Source of the DNA: Ariolimax columbianus
Taxonomy: Eukaryota; Mollusca; Gastropoda; Stylommatophora; Arionidae
NCBI GenBank assembly: GCA_036924085.1
Contig: JAVGWX010000013.1
Span: forward strand, 56,585,152-56,649,151
Direction: 5' to 3'
Length of the DNA stretch: 64,000 bases
Each line of letters begins with the position of its first letter. Position 1 is the stretch's first letter. Positions 41,991 to 52,670 of this stretch are shown piece after piece. The notes under the pieces are model-generated. The model had not been told where the DNA came from and did not search any database. It saw only the letters and a program-made list of their open reading frames with translations. Made by a program: the position numbers and the translations under genes.

Positions 41991-42589
41991 CGAACATTTA
42001 CTCATTTAATTTACTACAAGCATGTATTTGTTAGATGGTTAGTAAAAGCAAATCACACAATTACTCCATAATATATATTGTACGTATGTATGTATGTTTG
42101 TATAATAAACAGGTGGCCCCTTATGCAGGTGCGGCTGGGAACACACAAATTTAGGAGAGGCAATTGACAGAGAAACTCCTGTCCGGTATACCGAACAGTG
42201 AATCCAGCGGCTAAAGGAGAGGCTATATTTGATAACAGAAGAATTGTAATTTTGGAGAAAATCTGACATAAGAATTTGACATACGGGAAACTATTGGTTT
42301 TCTGACCAATTATGCTGTTGAGCGTATGTTTTGGTTTCACAGTTTATCTTGTGAGGTAACACCGAAAACCTTCCTCAAACACTTTATTTCACAGGTCTAA
42401 CTTGTTCTCTCACGCGCCTTTGATAGGGGCCATGTTTGGCACTGGTAGCACAGAGTCGGCATAATTATACTGTTAATCAGCTGTTGCTTTGTTGCTAAAC
42501 TAATGCTCGGGTGCCCAAGCAGTGGGGACAGTTAATAAGTCACAGTAGATACTTTCTGACACCTGGTCTCGATGTCCCTGTCGAGCGGT
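41991..42589. other. No recognised feature
   Basis: AT-rich; a run of GTATGTATGTATGTTTGT occurs near 42084. Frames of 76 and 95 codons on the minus strand have no motif I can place. Confidence 0.4.
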
Positions 42590-42790
42590 ATGCTCATGTG
42601 CCTGTTGAACACTTATGTTGAGTGGCCCAGATGTTTTGCTGATCTTCATAGTCTCTGTTTTCATCTAGTTAATTCTCATGTTGTATTTGGTACATGTTCT
42701 CCCAAGTCCATGTGATTGTGCTGTTTATTTCCATCGTCATACAACAGACAGTGATCATCTGCAAAGAGAAATGTGTGTATTGAGTTCAGT
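42590..42790 (-). mobile_element. LINE RT active-site fragment
   Basis: The minus strand reads ELNSIHTFLFADDHCLLYDD followed by a MDLGEHVPNTT-like stretch. FADD with flanking hydrophobic residues marks the RT active site. The fragment ends next to the (GAA)n tail of LINE-N copy 2, which may have inserted into it. Confidence 0.65.
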
Positions 42791-42806
42791 TCTGTTTCTG
42801 CTGTCT

Positions 42807-44193
42807 TCTTCTTCTTCTTCGTACGCAGTCAGACAGTAACCATTATTTTTTCGAAAAAAGTGGCGGTCATCCTGAGGCTGTCGACATTGCCATAGAGCTT
42901 GTCTTGCAGTTCCACTGGTGATGGCCACATCTGCTCTCTCTGATCCTCGTATGTCGGGCAGTTCTGCAGCAGATGTTCAGCGGTCATTTTACCGGTACCG
43001 CACGGGCATTCGTCGGTACCACCTATCTTTAATTTGTTGAATAGGTGGTACCTCAGTCTATTGTGGCCAGTGCGAAGTCTGAAGACAACGACCTGCTCTC
43101 TTCTGTTCAACTGGTAATAGGCATCGTTTTTGGTGTAACCAGTATGTTCGGTTCCCCATTTGGTCATGTATCTGGCTTTGATAAGCCGTTTTGACTCTTC
43201 GTACGTCACACTAGTATCTGTTTGTGGTAGTCTTGCACCTTCTTTTGCCAGTCTGTCTGCCTCCTCGTTACCTTGTATGTTGCAGTGTGATGGGACCCAC
43301 TGTACTACTACCCTTTTTGGTGCGGACTGCTGGCACAGTTTGCAGAGTGCTGCTCTTATGTCATTAAGCTCAGTGTTTTTCTGGCTTTTTAGAGCTGTGA
43401 CTACGGCGAGAGCATCTGTAAGCAGGACTATATGGCTTTCATTTTCTTTGCGTGTCACCATTTCTTCCACTGCCGCCCTCAGTGCCTCTGCTCTGAAATT
43501 GCTTGTGTACTTACCAGTAGCGAATGACTGTTATTTTTCTGCCATTTGGTAGGTTCAGGAATGCTCCTGCCCCTCCGTTCTGTGTAGTGTTTGTTACAGA
43601 ACCGTCGGTGTATGCATGGGTCCAGTCCATGCTTGGGTAGTTTTTCGATATAAATCTTAGGGTAGTATCTCTCCTTTCTTTTTCAGTCTGGCAGTTTTTG
43701 TTTCCAATACCTGGTATATTTTCTACCACCTCTGGAAATATATCCTGCCTCCAGGTAGGTTTTCGTACAGTAGTGATGGGTTTTGGTGTTGTTAGTGCGT
43801 TTATGGGATCTAGTTTCCCATTTCCCAAACTGTTTAGTCTCTGGTGCATTGGGGCTGTGCAGTCTCTTCTATCGGTCATGGATTGCAGTTTTGTAATCTT
43901 TTCAAGTTCTACAATTGGCGTTGACTTCATGCCTCCTGTTATAACTCTCATGGCTTGGTTTTGAAGTTTGCTAACTTTATCGAAGTTCGCCTTTGCTGCT
44001 GTTGTCCATGCCGCAATGCCATACTCGAGAACTGGTCTCACTCTTCCAGTGTACAGTTTCTTCAGTATGCTTTCGTCTGCTCCCCAGCTTGTGCCAGCAA
44101 GTTTCCTCATGATTGCCATTCTTTCTCTGGCTCTCATTCGGTTTCTCTCGATCTGACTTTTCCATGTCATGCGCCGATCAAATGTGACTCCCA
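42807..44193 (-). mobile_element. LINE-N copy 2, RT thumb through RNase H to tail
   Basis: Plus-strand (CTT)n at 42807-42821 is the (GAA)n tail. On the minus strand from 44193 come the RT thumb (GVTFDRRMTWKSQIERNRMR, RPVLEYGIAAWTTAAKANF), the linker ending TWRQDIFPEVVENIPGI, and RNase H. It overlaps copy 1 and copy 3 and thereby shows that those two are parts of one family. It is 5'-truncated in the thumb. Target duplication not certain. Confidence 0.9.
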
Positions 44194-44194
44194 A
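42829..44194 (-). pseudogene. LINE-N copy 2 thumb and RNase H ORF, frameshifted
   Basis: Frame 43511-44194 (227 codons) holds the RT thumb, linker and the first RNase H block YTDGSV. Frame 42829-43470 (213 codons) holds LLTDALAVV, WVPSHCNIQGNEEAD and the Cys/His tail. Compared with copy 1, two bases are missing near 43529 (GAATGACTGTT against GAATGACAGTGTT), which shifts the frame. Six bases are missing near 43487. The two frames otherwise align with copy 1 throughout. Confidence 0.88.
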
Positions 44195-44214
44195 TGTGTC
44201 TCAATTTAACTGGT

Positions 44215-44589
44215 TTCTGCAATTGAAACAACCAACACAAGACTAATAACCAATTGGACCAGAACAGTTGCTTTTAAAATAATAAGGTACAAAAAAAGAT
44301 CCCATGAAGTTTAACATAAAGTTAAACATTCAAATTATTGAATGAAGGCTCATCTTTATCTTATTGTGAAACTTAGAAAAACCAGATATAATATAAACGA
44401 CAGGATTACAAAGCCATACTTGTGAAATATAGGGTAACGAGGCATGATTAAAACGGGAGGATTAAATAAAGCCAGGTGGGCGTCCTGTCCCTTGCTATTA
44501 AACATTTTAGTACATCGGAGTTTTGTTGTTTTCCAAGCCAAATTGAAGTACCAATTCCAAACAATTGTTCTTTGTCTTCCTTGATTTAT
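44215..44589. other. No recognised feature
   Basis: AT-rich spacer between LINE-N copy 2 and LINE-R copy 4. Confidence 0.4.
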
Positions 44590-46190
44590 CATCATCACCA
44601 GTGCTGTAACCTGAAAGGTTATTGCGGCACCAATACTGCAGATTGTTGGACGAATCCCGGCAACTCAACTCGGTTTTGTGCCAGGATATTTGTTTTAGCT
44701 ATGGACCTTCCTGTCCACTCTCTGATGGTGTCTTCCCATCTCTTACGCTTCCCAGGCACAGTACCTTGCAGGATCGTCTGGGTTGACCCAGACGATCTTG
44801 AAACATGCCCATATCACGTGAGCTTGCGTGCTTTTACCATAGTCAATAGGTCTTTAAATTGGCCAACCTCTCATTAACGGTGTCCTGAACTGCTTTATTC
44901 GTGACGTGGTCTAGATCTGAAATGATGAGGATTCGACCCAAACATCTCATCCCCATTGAACAAATTCTTCGCTCTAGAACCACTGTCAGAGTCCAAGTTT
45001 CGCACGAGTAAAAGTACACGGAAGTGACAAGTGCATCCATTAAACTCAATTTGGATTTCGAGTTGATGCTTTTGTCCCTCCATAGCGGCCTCAGTTTGGT
45101 CAGAGCAGCCATGGTCATCGCTGTTGGGGGCTGAATCTCATTTCTGGAACCTTCCGCATCCATCAGTGTTCCAAGGTATTTCAACTGTTTAACAATTTGC
45201 AATGGTTCGCCTTTGATCGCATTCGGACTTGTTAGGCCCTTTGGGACGTTGACTATGCTTCACTATTCTCTGAATTAATTTCTATCTCAATTTTTTTAGC
45301 GGAATTGTCAAGGTTTGACAAGTGTCCTTGACAGATTCGCAAGTTCTTGCTCCGGTCCAGTCAGCCCGGTAATGCCAGTAGCAAACCAGAGATTAGTGAG
45401 TGAACGACCACCAATGCTGACAGTACCCACGTGATCCACCAGAGCTTTGGACATGATACGTTTGAGAAAAACGTTGGATAGGGTCGTAAAAGAATACATC
45501 ATTGTTGTACACTGGTTGACGTGCGAAACCATTCCCCGGTTATTCAGTTAGGGTAAACTGTACTGGTGGCCTGGGAGTAGAGTTTCTCAATCTACATGGG
45601 TAAGCCGACACCCCATCTTATATTTTTGCACAGTTGCCCATTGGGCCTCGTGCCAGGCCATGTCAAAAACTTGTTTAAAGTCAACAAAGACTAGGTATAG
45701 CTTTTGATTATGCTGAAGGTATTTTTCGTTGAGCAATCGCACATTAAAAATGTGTTCAATTGTGCTGCGACCAGCCCGAAAACCGGCTTGTTCTTCTGCA
45801 AAACGTTTCCTGCCCTTGGTTGCTGTTTGTTCAAGATAACTTTAAGCATTACTTTGCTGGGGTAGCTGATAAGACTGATGGTTCGGTAATTGTGACATTG
45901 TTGGAGGTTACCCTTCTTAGATAGAGTTATAATTAGTGGTTGTGTCCAACTTGCTGGCCATTCCACCGCCTGCCAGATCACGTTACAATTCTTCGTGAGA
46001 ATGTCTATAGCCACAGACCCTCCATGTGTTAGCAGTTCGCCTGGTATGTTGTCTATACCAGCCGCTTTGTCCTTCTTGAGAGACTTTACTTCTTCACAAA
46101 GGATGGTGAAATTATCGTCGTCTTCTCTCTTGATTGCTGTTTTGTTTTCTATTTTACCTCGATCGTTACCGTTGTCCCATGAGTATTAAC
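44590..46190 (-). mobile_element. LINE-R copy 4, RT to 3' end, heavily decayed
   Basis: Minus-strand frames show EEVKSLKKDKAAGIDNIPGE (about 46065), VIWQAVEWPASWTQPLIITL, CHNYRTISLISYPSKVMLKV (about 45880), TGEWFRTSTSV, HVGTVSIGGRSLTNLWFAT, VKQLKYLGTLMDAEGSRNEI (about 45180), YGHVSRSSGSTQTILQGTVP and a GATGAT end near 44600. The same blocks occur in LINE-R copy 2. The active-site box is not readable. Open pieces are 45691-46014, 45308-45532 and 44843-45202. Confidence 0.85.
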
Positions 46191-46274
46191 ATAATGTTTA
46201 ACATTGACGTGTTTGTTTCATGACAACTGAAAGCTTGTGTCAAAGTAACAGGTCTTACCATCCCACGGATTATA

Positions 46275-46565
46275 TAACTTAATTGATCGTGCTTTATACT
46301 GGTTTAGAATACTCTGCAGAGTCTGCATTCAACCAGTTTCATTTGCATTTCCTTGCTCTAAAATATATTCTTAAATACATTAATTGTACTTGCCTCCACT
46401 AATTCCCGTGGCAATGCATTCCAAATTTCACCACTCTCTGACTAAAAAAAATATTTCCTAATATCCAATCTGGACCTTTATTTAGTTAATTTGTCGCTAT
46501 GCCATCTTGTTCTTGTAGGTGGTTGTATTTTGAAATACTCACTTGCGTCTGCAAATCGATACTCT
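46275..46565 (-). mobile_element. LINE-C copy 3, 3' fragment
   Basis: ACTCTGCAGAGTCTGCATTCAACCAG, GGCAATGCATTCCAAATT and TATTTCCTAATATCCAATCTGG are the reverse of the LINE-C 3' end (WNALPREL, RLDIRKYFF). It is a 5'-truncated stub. Confidence 0.8.
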
Positions 46566-46690
46566 GCAGTAGTTACGCAACAGTTTTGGTACGCTTAATA
46601 CTGACACATATTACTTAATCTTTACAAGTCTATGTCATATTTAAAGATTTGTATTTTTTAAATACGTGAAGTATTTACTTCGATATTAGT

Positions 46691-46816
46691 TTCTTCTTCT
46701 TATTTGCGTTAAGGATCCTTTGGTCATGCTATAACTGCAGGCCCACTCGCCATGATGAAGTATGTAATCTTCCCCGGATCGGAGTGGCTGTCTCAGCTCC
46801 GCACCCTCTGGCATCT
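46691..46816 (-). mobile_element. LINE-N2, 126-bp 3'-end insertion with exact TSD
   Basis: CGATATTAGT at 46681-46690 and 46817-46826 is an exact 10-bp target duplication. The insert carries a GAAGAAGAA tail and TTAACGCAAATAAG on the minus strand. It then matches the last about 120 bp of the LINE-N2 3' end at 26410-26545 (GCGGAGCTGAGACAG, TACTTCATCATGGCGA). It is a strongly 5'-truncated insertion. Confidence 0.92.
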
Positions 46817-46920
46817 CGATATTAGTAGTTCCGTTTGAGTGGACTGGGAACATCACAAGGGATCCTTACACCTGGTGCATGCCAAGTACTTTTCTTCGAT
46901 TACGCAAATTACTAAGTAAG

Positions 46921-47037
46921 TGGTGTTATGTTTTGATAGTCCTTTGCTGTATATTGTAAATGGTGTTACGTTTTGATAGTCCTTTGCTGTATATTGTAAA
47001 TGGTGTTACGTTTTGATAGTCCTTTGCTGTATATTAA
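46921..47037. repeat. 40-bp tandem repeat, three copies
   Basis: TGGTGTTACGTTTTGATAGT through TATATTGTAAA repeats with a 40-bp period at about 46921, 46961 and 47001. Confidence 0.95.
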
Positions 47038-47903
47038 TAGTGGTTGTTGAGAGTGAGATATTACATAAGGAGGACTACACTGTTTTTCTACCAAGGGGCC
47101 ACTTACACTGTAGTAACAACTACTTCAATCCTTTCTCGTGATAGGAAGACTACACTTTATTGCTACTTACGCTGTATGTAGTAACATCAATAACTACTTC
47201 AATCCTTTCTCGTGAGGTTTACCGTATATTGTTTTAGGTTATTGAGAAGTCACTACATAAGGACTACTACCTAATTTGTGCCATGGGACCACTTTCGCTG
47301 TAGACACGCCACTGACTACTTCACAAACATATCTCCAACAACCCCCCCAAACAAAAAAAAACCTAATGAAATTTACTAACAATTCAACCGGACTTAACAA
47401 ACCTGAAATGTAATTAAGGAGGCCAAAGAACATTATGGAATGAACAAAGAAGTTATAGTTGTTGAAATATTCCCGGCGGATTTCAGAATACAACATGTTT
47501 GTGTACGTTCTTTGGGTGACCTCTGACGTCAAGTTGCATCTTGTGTTGTGTTCACGTAGCACGCAAGATTTGCAAGAGGTTTCTAAACAAATGAAGTTTA
47601 TTGTGTATCCATGCTCAGCGCTTACGGTCCAGTGATGTCGGGGTCGGCTAACTCCTCTTTGGAGGGCTGATAAGTGTAATTAGTGACATGCCAATAATGT
47701 GGATACACAAGTCAACTTCACATCCACGGAGTGCAAACTGGGCAACTATGACCGTGAGGTCATAGGCTAACGAGGCTCTGGCTCGCCATGAGGGATGGGC
47801 TCTTCCAGGTCAGATTAAGGCCAACGGCTTGGAGAGGAGATGGGCACCACCAAGCGACAACGGCCCAAGACACACACATGATGACACAATCAGAATCTAC
47901 CGT
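47038..47903. other. No recognised element; internal duplication at 47105-47220
   Basis: AACTACTTCAATCCTTTCTC occurs at about 47118 and 47194 within a longer imperfect duplication. The remainder has no recognisable motif. Confidence 0.45.
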
Positions 47904-48088
47904 ACCGGCTTGACCACACCAGGGCGGAGCTGACAAGTGTACCGGCTTGACCACACCAGGGCGGAGCTGACAAGTGTACCGGCTTGACCACACCAGGGCG
48001 GAGCTGACAAGTGTACCGGCTTGACCACACCAGGGCGGAGCTGACAAGTGTACCGGCTTGACCACACCAGGGCGGAGCTGACAAGTGT
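47904..48088. repeat. 37-bp tandem repeat, five copies
   Basis: ACCGGCTTGACCACACCAGG starts units at 47904, 47941, 47978, 48015 and 48052. The units are identical. The array is GC-rich compared with its surroundings. Confidence 0.98.
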
Positions 48089-48189
48089 ACCGGTGGAAGC
48101 ACAAAAAGCAACCGCAGACAGATAGTGATGGCGCAGCTTTGTGAAGGTATCAACAGGGGTGCCCTAACTATCTCAAGAGGTCACTGGAT

Positions 48190-48540
48190 GAATTGAACTG
48201 AGCTGATTTTGGTTTAACTTCTGGTTTTCCCAGGCATGGTGTCTTCCACTATCAGCTTCTCCAGACCAGTGTGTCTTTTCAAATGACCGAAACATCAGAG
48301 CTGTTTCTTTCTGTTCTCGATGTACATTTTATACTTCCGTGTTGCAGAATGTCTCTATCTGCCGCCTTCTCTGTCCACGATATTTTCAACATCCTTCTAC
48401 AGCACTTCATTCGGAATTATGTTTTCATTTGTAACTGTTTTGTTTAATGTGTCAGTCTCGCAACCATGTGTCGCCATCTTGTGTGTGCCCTGCCAAACGT
48501 TTTTAGCTTGCCTTAATGTGTGTACTTCAGTTGCTAGATG
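48190..48540 (-). mobile_element. LINE-G-like 3' fragment (copy 4)
   Basis: In shifting minus-strand frames, FRMKCCRRMLKISWTEKAAD, then CFGHLKRHTGLEKLIVEDTM and PGKTRS. This matches the LINE-G order (SFExKCYGK, ILRIPWTE, FGHIKRHNGLERTMMEGMVPG). No active site is present. Confidence 0.7.
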
Positions 48541-48594
48541 AAATTATCTGTTATGTTCGGTAGAGTTATGTCCCGCTGCAGTTTTGTTAAAGTA

Positions 48595-48935
48595 TACACT
48601 GACGATCTGGGGAGGAAGACTTAACATCTGGTCAGGCAAAGTTACTAATCAGACAAGGTCAGACAAAACATACTGGCCAAGACCCTCACAATGGCTTCCT
48701 CGTAGCTCTCCCTGGAAACGGACTGTTTTCATGGCAGCCTGGCTAACGAGGTGAGGGATCGACAACATGCAAATTAAGCCAAGCATAGCCCAACCGCCTG
48801 GAGGACCCCCTTCATCTACACGCTCGGAATGTGAGGAAAGCTACTCCAACCCGCCACTTATCCCCCCTTTCAGGGCGCACAAAAGAGTGAACCTACTCAT
48901 TATGGGCATTCAAAACAACAACAACAACAACAATG
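48595..48935 (+). mobile_element. SINE-C copy 3, with (AAC)n tail
   Basis: GGTCAGGCAAAG, CTGGCTAACGAGGTGAGGGA, CATAGCCCAACCGC, AACCCGCCACTTATCC and GAGTGAACCTACTCATTATG lead to (AAC)6 at 48914-48932. The other two copies are its reverse complement. This copy fixes the polarity of the family. Confidence 0.8.
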
Positions 48936-49063
48936 ACGTCGTGTCATGAATGTTCATGTCTCATACAAACTCATGTGGTTAAACCTATATTTATTTCAAT
49001 ATTAACTAACTCTTCTGGTCCTATGGGAACATATTGATTACTCTTCACATATTTTTATACTTG

Positions 49064-49480
49064 TCTTCGTTCGTTCTCAATCTCCCGCTATCAAAACCCT
49101 GAAAGAGCTTAAGTAGCAGAATGTAGTCCAGAGATCGGAATGCGTTGTGTCGTAATTTACAGTTTGACTGCGATATTTGCACCTTTCGGTCCAACACATC
49201 CGACTTCAGCAATCATTTTTTGAGTACCGGGTTAGCATTCCCTCTTCGATCCCTTTTCCTTAGCCAGTCTGCCCTTGCTGCAGCATGTTATCCAGGATCG
49301 CCGTGTGAAGGTGTAGAAGGGTCTTGGCAGCTCTGGTTCGCTGGCCCTGACGCTAGCAGTCAGCTATGGGTCACTGGCCCTGACGCTAGCAGTCAGCTAT
49401 GGGTCGCTGGCCCTGACGCTAGCAGTCAGCTATGGGTCACTGACCACTGCAACTCATGCGCTGCTCAGCGTCTTGATCCC
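49064..49480 (-). mobile_element. SINE-B copy 8, full length, TSD and internal triplication
   Basis: ATTTTTATACTTG at 49051-49063 and 49481-49493 is an exact 13-bp target duplication. The whole SINE-B body is present. A 33-bp segment (CTGGCCCTGACGCTAGCAGT and onward) is present three times at about 49342-49440, but once in other copies. This accounts for the extra 66 bp over the usual 355. The tail at the low end is reduced to GAAGAC. Confidence 0.93.
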
Positions 49481-49689
49481 ATTTTTATACTTGACCATGT
49501 TCTTGTATTCGTGACTTCCGCTTCACAGACGTACCGTAATACAAAATAATATGTAGAATTCGTGCTTTTTTCATTGTCCTTTCATACCTCGTGTCTTTCT
49601 CGTTTTGCTGGTTATTGTAAAACGTCATTTTTAACTGATTCGCTTCATATAGTTGATTTATCGCTTTGTTAAAGTTCTGGCTAGGCATT

Positions 49690-50154
49690 ACACTTGTATC
49701 AGTGCCTGGGGAAAGTAGTTTGCAGCGATGTGGGAAAGACTCCGGGATAAGATAGCGAGAAGAACAAACTGGCTTCAGACCAAGGAGATCTTGTGTCAAC
49801 CAAAGTTTTACTGTGAAGACAATTATTGAGGAATCCGTATAAATGCAATCCTCATTTATCATCAACTTTATTGATTTTTTAAAAGATGTTGATAGTTTAC
49901 ATCAACCGACACTTTGACAAGTACCCTCAAGCTACAGCGTTCCCTCAAAGTACGTAAGCAGCACTTGCAGCTCGCCACCATCATTCCCAATGCTATGTTC
50001 GGACCACTACACGGGCAAAACTGATTGGTTTCCAATAGAAACTGGAGTGAAACAAGTATGACACTTGTTATTTGGCATATCTATGGATTGGGTTATGACA
50101 AATTATGCCCCACCAAAATAATTTGATACACAATGGATAGATGGCGCAATTCTG
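49690..50154 (+). mobile_element. LINE-Y copy 2, left part
   Basis: The plus-strand frame near 49760 reads EEQTGFRPRRSCVNQSFTVK followed by IIEESV and, after a stop, FIINFIDFLKDVDSLH. These are RT motifs, with the palm FIDF-KAFD block degenerated. Further on, in another frame, MDWVMTNYAPPK parallels AIDWIMKTST of LINE-Y copy 1. At 50155-50165 the active-site codons are split by a SINE-A insertion. Confidence 0.75.
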
Positions 50155-50165
50155 ATTTCGCAGAT

Positions 50166-50390
50166 TTTTTTTTTCGTTGCCCTATTTCTCTAATCCCCGG
50201 TGTGCGTTGCATTGTTGTTTTTATTTTGCGCCTGTCAGCCCAGTGCATCCGACTTCAGCATGCAATGATGTAAGGGTCTACTTCCTCATGCATTTTCTAA
50301 GGGTTTTCTTCCCCTGGGGTAACGGCAGGTGCTGTGATGGGGATCGAACCTTCGGATTGTGAGCGGTGCCACTTAACCACGCCGTCCTCC
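50166..50390 (-). mobile_element. SINE-A copy 2, inserted in the LINE-Y active site
   Basis: ATTTCGCAGAT at 50155-50165 and 50391-50401 is an exact 11-bp target duplication. The poly(T) at 50166-50173 is the poly(A) tail on the minus strand. The head at the high end includes GGATCGAACC (box B reversed frame) and GTTAAGTGG. Central GGTGTGCGTTGCATTG and CCAGTGCATCCGACTTCAGC match SINE-A copy 1. Confidence 0.92.
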
Positions 50391-50880
50391 ATTTCGCAGA
50401 TGACCTGGCACTATCCATTCCCTAAGTGGCGCAAAACAAGTTGAATCGATTATGCAGCCTATTATAACAGATATGACTACACAATCAATGCTTCCAAGAT
50501 GAAGGTCGTGAATTTCACTAACAAACCTGACATTATCCAGCTCGTGGAGAAATATTAGTTGACATTTTCATCTATCTGGAAAACACAATATGAGTATTAA
50601 ACTTACCCCACAGGAGCAGCCGATTTACAAGTAAACAAAGGGTAATGGAGGCAGAGTGAACGGTGCAGCAGCCAGACAGAAGTAGTGAAACCAATGACCC
50701 TGCTCAAGCCTGGTCACTGATCAGGAAAGAGATGGTCAATACCAACCTCCAGAACCTCTACATCACCAGCATGACTGTACGGGGGCGACTTCAGTGGGCA
50801 TGAACAATCCAATCATCCGCTGGTCTCTTTGTGACAAGACTACATGACTGGAGACTTGGTTGGGACCAGCACAAGATTAA
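50391..50880 (+). mobile_element. LINE-Y copy 2, right part
   Basis: The sequence resumes with FADDLALSIP, then in shifting frames YTINASKMKVVNFTNKPD (primer-grip side), IFIYLENTI and a decayed C-terminus with TSMTVRGRLQWA. Frames are broken every 20-40 codons, so this copy is old. It ends where the mariner-type element starts. Confidence 0.7.
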
Positions 50881-50883
50881 CTG

Positions 50884-51569
50884 CGAGGGGAGTTCAAATC
50901 AAACCGGGACTTTTGTTCTAGTTCTACCTGAATGGGTTATAGCGTGCTGGAACTACTATCATTAGTTAGAGGCGCATGCCATGGACCAGTCAAGCGACAG
51001 ATAAATAAAAATGACGGACAACACTGTTAGTGCTTGGAACAGCGTGTTGTGATGAAGCTTCTTGTAAAAGAAGGCGTGAAACCTGCGAAATTTACAGAAG
51101 TCTTAAACCACAATACGGAGATCACTTTGCATTTGTATAAGGTTAGTGCACATTTGGTGCCAAGACAGCTTTCCGGTTTTGAACGACAGAAAGGCGTTCA
51201 GGCCTGCTCGACCTCATACGGCTCACCGCACTATGTATCATTTGCAGCAACTCGTCTGGGAGGTATTGCAACATCAACCTAACAGCCCAGACCTTGCTAC
51301 AAGCGATTTCCATCTGTTTGGACCCCTGGAAGAATTTCTGTTAGATTAGCATTTCAACACTGATGACGAAGTGAAACAGGCTGTCCTGGATTGGTTCATA
51401 CATACTGACAGATCTTTCTTCGCTTAATGTTTTCTAGCATTACTTAAATGCTGGGATAAGTGTATAAACATTGCAGGAGAATATAAAGAAAAATAAATGG
51501 CATTTTGACTAAATGAAAATAGTTTGTTTTTTCTTTTAAAAAAGTCCTGGTTTCACTTGAACGTCTCTG
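50884..51569 (+). mobile_element. Internally deleted mariner-type transposon with terminal inverted repeats
   Basis: The left end GTTCAAATCAAACCGGGACT and the reverse complement of the right end GTTCAAGTGAAACCAGGACT agree at 18 of 20 positions and continue as TTTT. The element is about 686 bp, roughly half the usual about 1.3 kb. Right of the element is TA; on the left the corresponding bases are TG, so the TA duplication is only half visible. Confidence 0.85.
51034..51440 (+). pseudogene. Mariner-type transposase remnant
   Basis: The first part reads EQRVVMKLLVKEGVKPAKFT, a transposase N-terminal helix-turn-helix. After a gap and a frame change comes ARPHTAHRTMYHLQQLVWEV, then SPDLATSDFHLFGPLEEFL and DDEVKQAVLDWF. 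The middle of the protein, with the first catalytic Asp, is missing; the second catalytic position (usually DNARPH) reads PARPH. The last Asp block SPDLATSD is kept. Not functional. Confidence 0.82.
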
Positions 51570-51774
51570 TACCTTGTCAAGGAAAGAATATCCTATGATT
51601 ATATTATGACTAAGTACTTAAGCAAATTCGTTTTGCTTGCTTGTACTGAATTAAATTGTTTTCCGTTTGGTGTAAGTCCAGGTCTACTGAATTATTATTC
51701 TCTTTGGTGGTATTATGACCTCTTTATGTTAACATTAAAGTTTTTATACCACTATTGCATCTCGTTAAGTTATA

Positions 51775-52100
51775 TTTACCAGTTCAGTTCAAGTGACCTC
51801 CAAATCGCAGATCAGCTGCAATGGATCTCCAGTGTATGATATCTCTTGCCGTAATGGTGCAATCTGACAGGCTTTGTTCAGCCCCTCTCCTGATGTCATC
51901 CGACCACTTATAATGTCTGCCTTTTGCACGCCTCATAAAGTGCGCTGTTTCGTTTTTCAACAGGTACTTTGGTTAGGTATGCCTTCCCTAGACCTTGACT
52001 ATCCCCAATCTTCCTACATAGCAGCAGGTTTAAATCTCTGTTTGGTCTGTCCCTACCCATCGACCTGTCCAGATTGGGAGGCCCTGTAGGTAACTATAGT
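51775..52100 (-). mobile_element. Possible LINE 3' end
   Basis: A minus-strand frame reads HFMRRAKGRHYKWSDDIRRG, AEQSLSDCTITARDIIHW and RSIAADLRFGGHLN before a stop. The GRxxKWxDDI...W layout resembles the C-terminus of RT polyproteins (GRPRKRWxDDI...W). No RT block confirms it. Confidence 0.4.
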
Positions 52101-52124
52101 ACTGAGGCCATAGCTCTTAAGGTC

Positions 52125-52190
52125 ATAAGTTAACCTAACTTGACTTAACATAACCTAACTTGACTTAACATAACTTGACATAACTTAACC
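52125..52190. repeat. Short TTAACCTAACTTGACTTAACATAA repeats
   Basis: AACCTAACTTGACTTAACAT occurs twice, followed by degenerate ACATAACTTGACATAACTTAACC. It is simple-repeat-like. It is not the TTAGGG telomere repeat. Confidence 0.8.
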
Positions 52191-52670
52191 GCATTATACT
52201 GGTTTAGAAGGCTTTACACAGTATGTATACAATCAGTTTATTTCACTCCATCTGAACTAAAAATTACTGTGTGCATTCAATCAATTTATGAATGCATTTA
52301 CTGATCATACCTCCACTACATCCTATGGCAATGCATTCCAAGTACAGTGTATTCACCACACTCTGACTAAAAAAATGTTTTCTAATATCTAGTTTAGACC
52401 TGTTCTTATATAATTTGAAGTGGTTCCGTCTAGTTCTTGTAGCCGGTTGAACTTTGAAAAACCTGGTATAGTCTAGTTTATCCTTTCCATTGATTCATTT
52501 ATAAACTTGAATTAAGTCCCCTAAAATTTTTCTCTGTTCTAGACACTATAGTGTTTCTGAGTCTTTCCTCATAACTTTAATTCATAAATCCCACGATCAG
52601 TTTTGTCGCTCTTTTTTTGGTATCCTTTCTAGCATGTTTATATCCCCTGTGTGATAAGGAATCCACCTCT
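52190..52670 (-). mobile_element. LINE-C copy 4, 3' part
   Basis: TGGTTTAGAAGGCTTTACACAG, CCTATGGCAATGCATTCCAAG, GACTAAAAAAATGTTTTCTAATATCT, CTAGTTTATCCTTTCCATTGAT and TCTGAGTCTTTCCTCAT reverse-match the LINE-C C-terminus through to the KIVGFxN-SYEERL block. This is one of the longer 3' copies. Confidence 0.82.

Noticed and set aside
47904..48088. Regular 37-bp repeats that could suggest a CRISPR array
   Set aside because: The units are directly adjacent with no variable spacers, and the context is eukaryotic.
49485..49865. 126-codon minus-strand frame
   Set aside because: The plus strand of the same stretch carries LINE-Y RT motifs (EEQTGFRPRRSC), so the minus frame is a shadow.
52125..52190. 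Telomere-like TTAACC repeats marking an interstitial telomere
   Set aside because: The unit is about 20 bp (AACCTAACTTGACTTAACAT), not TTAGGG or another known telomere repeat.
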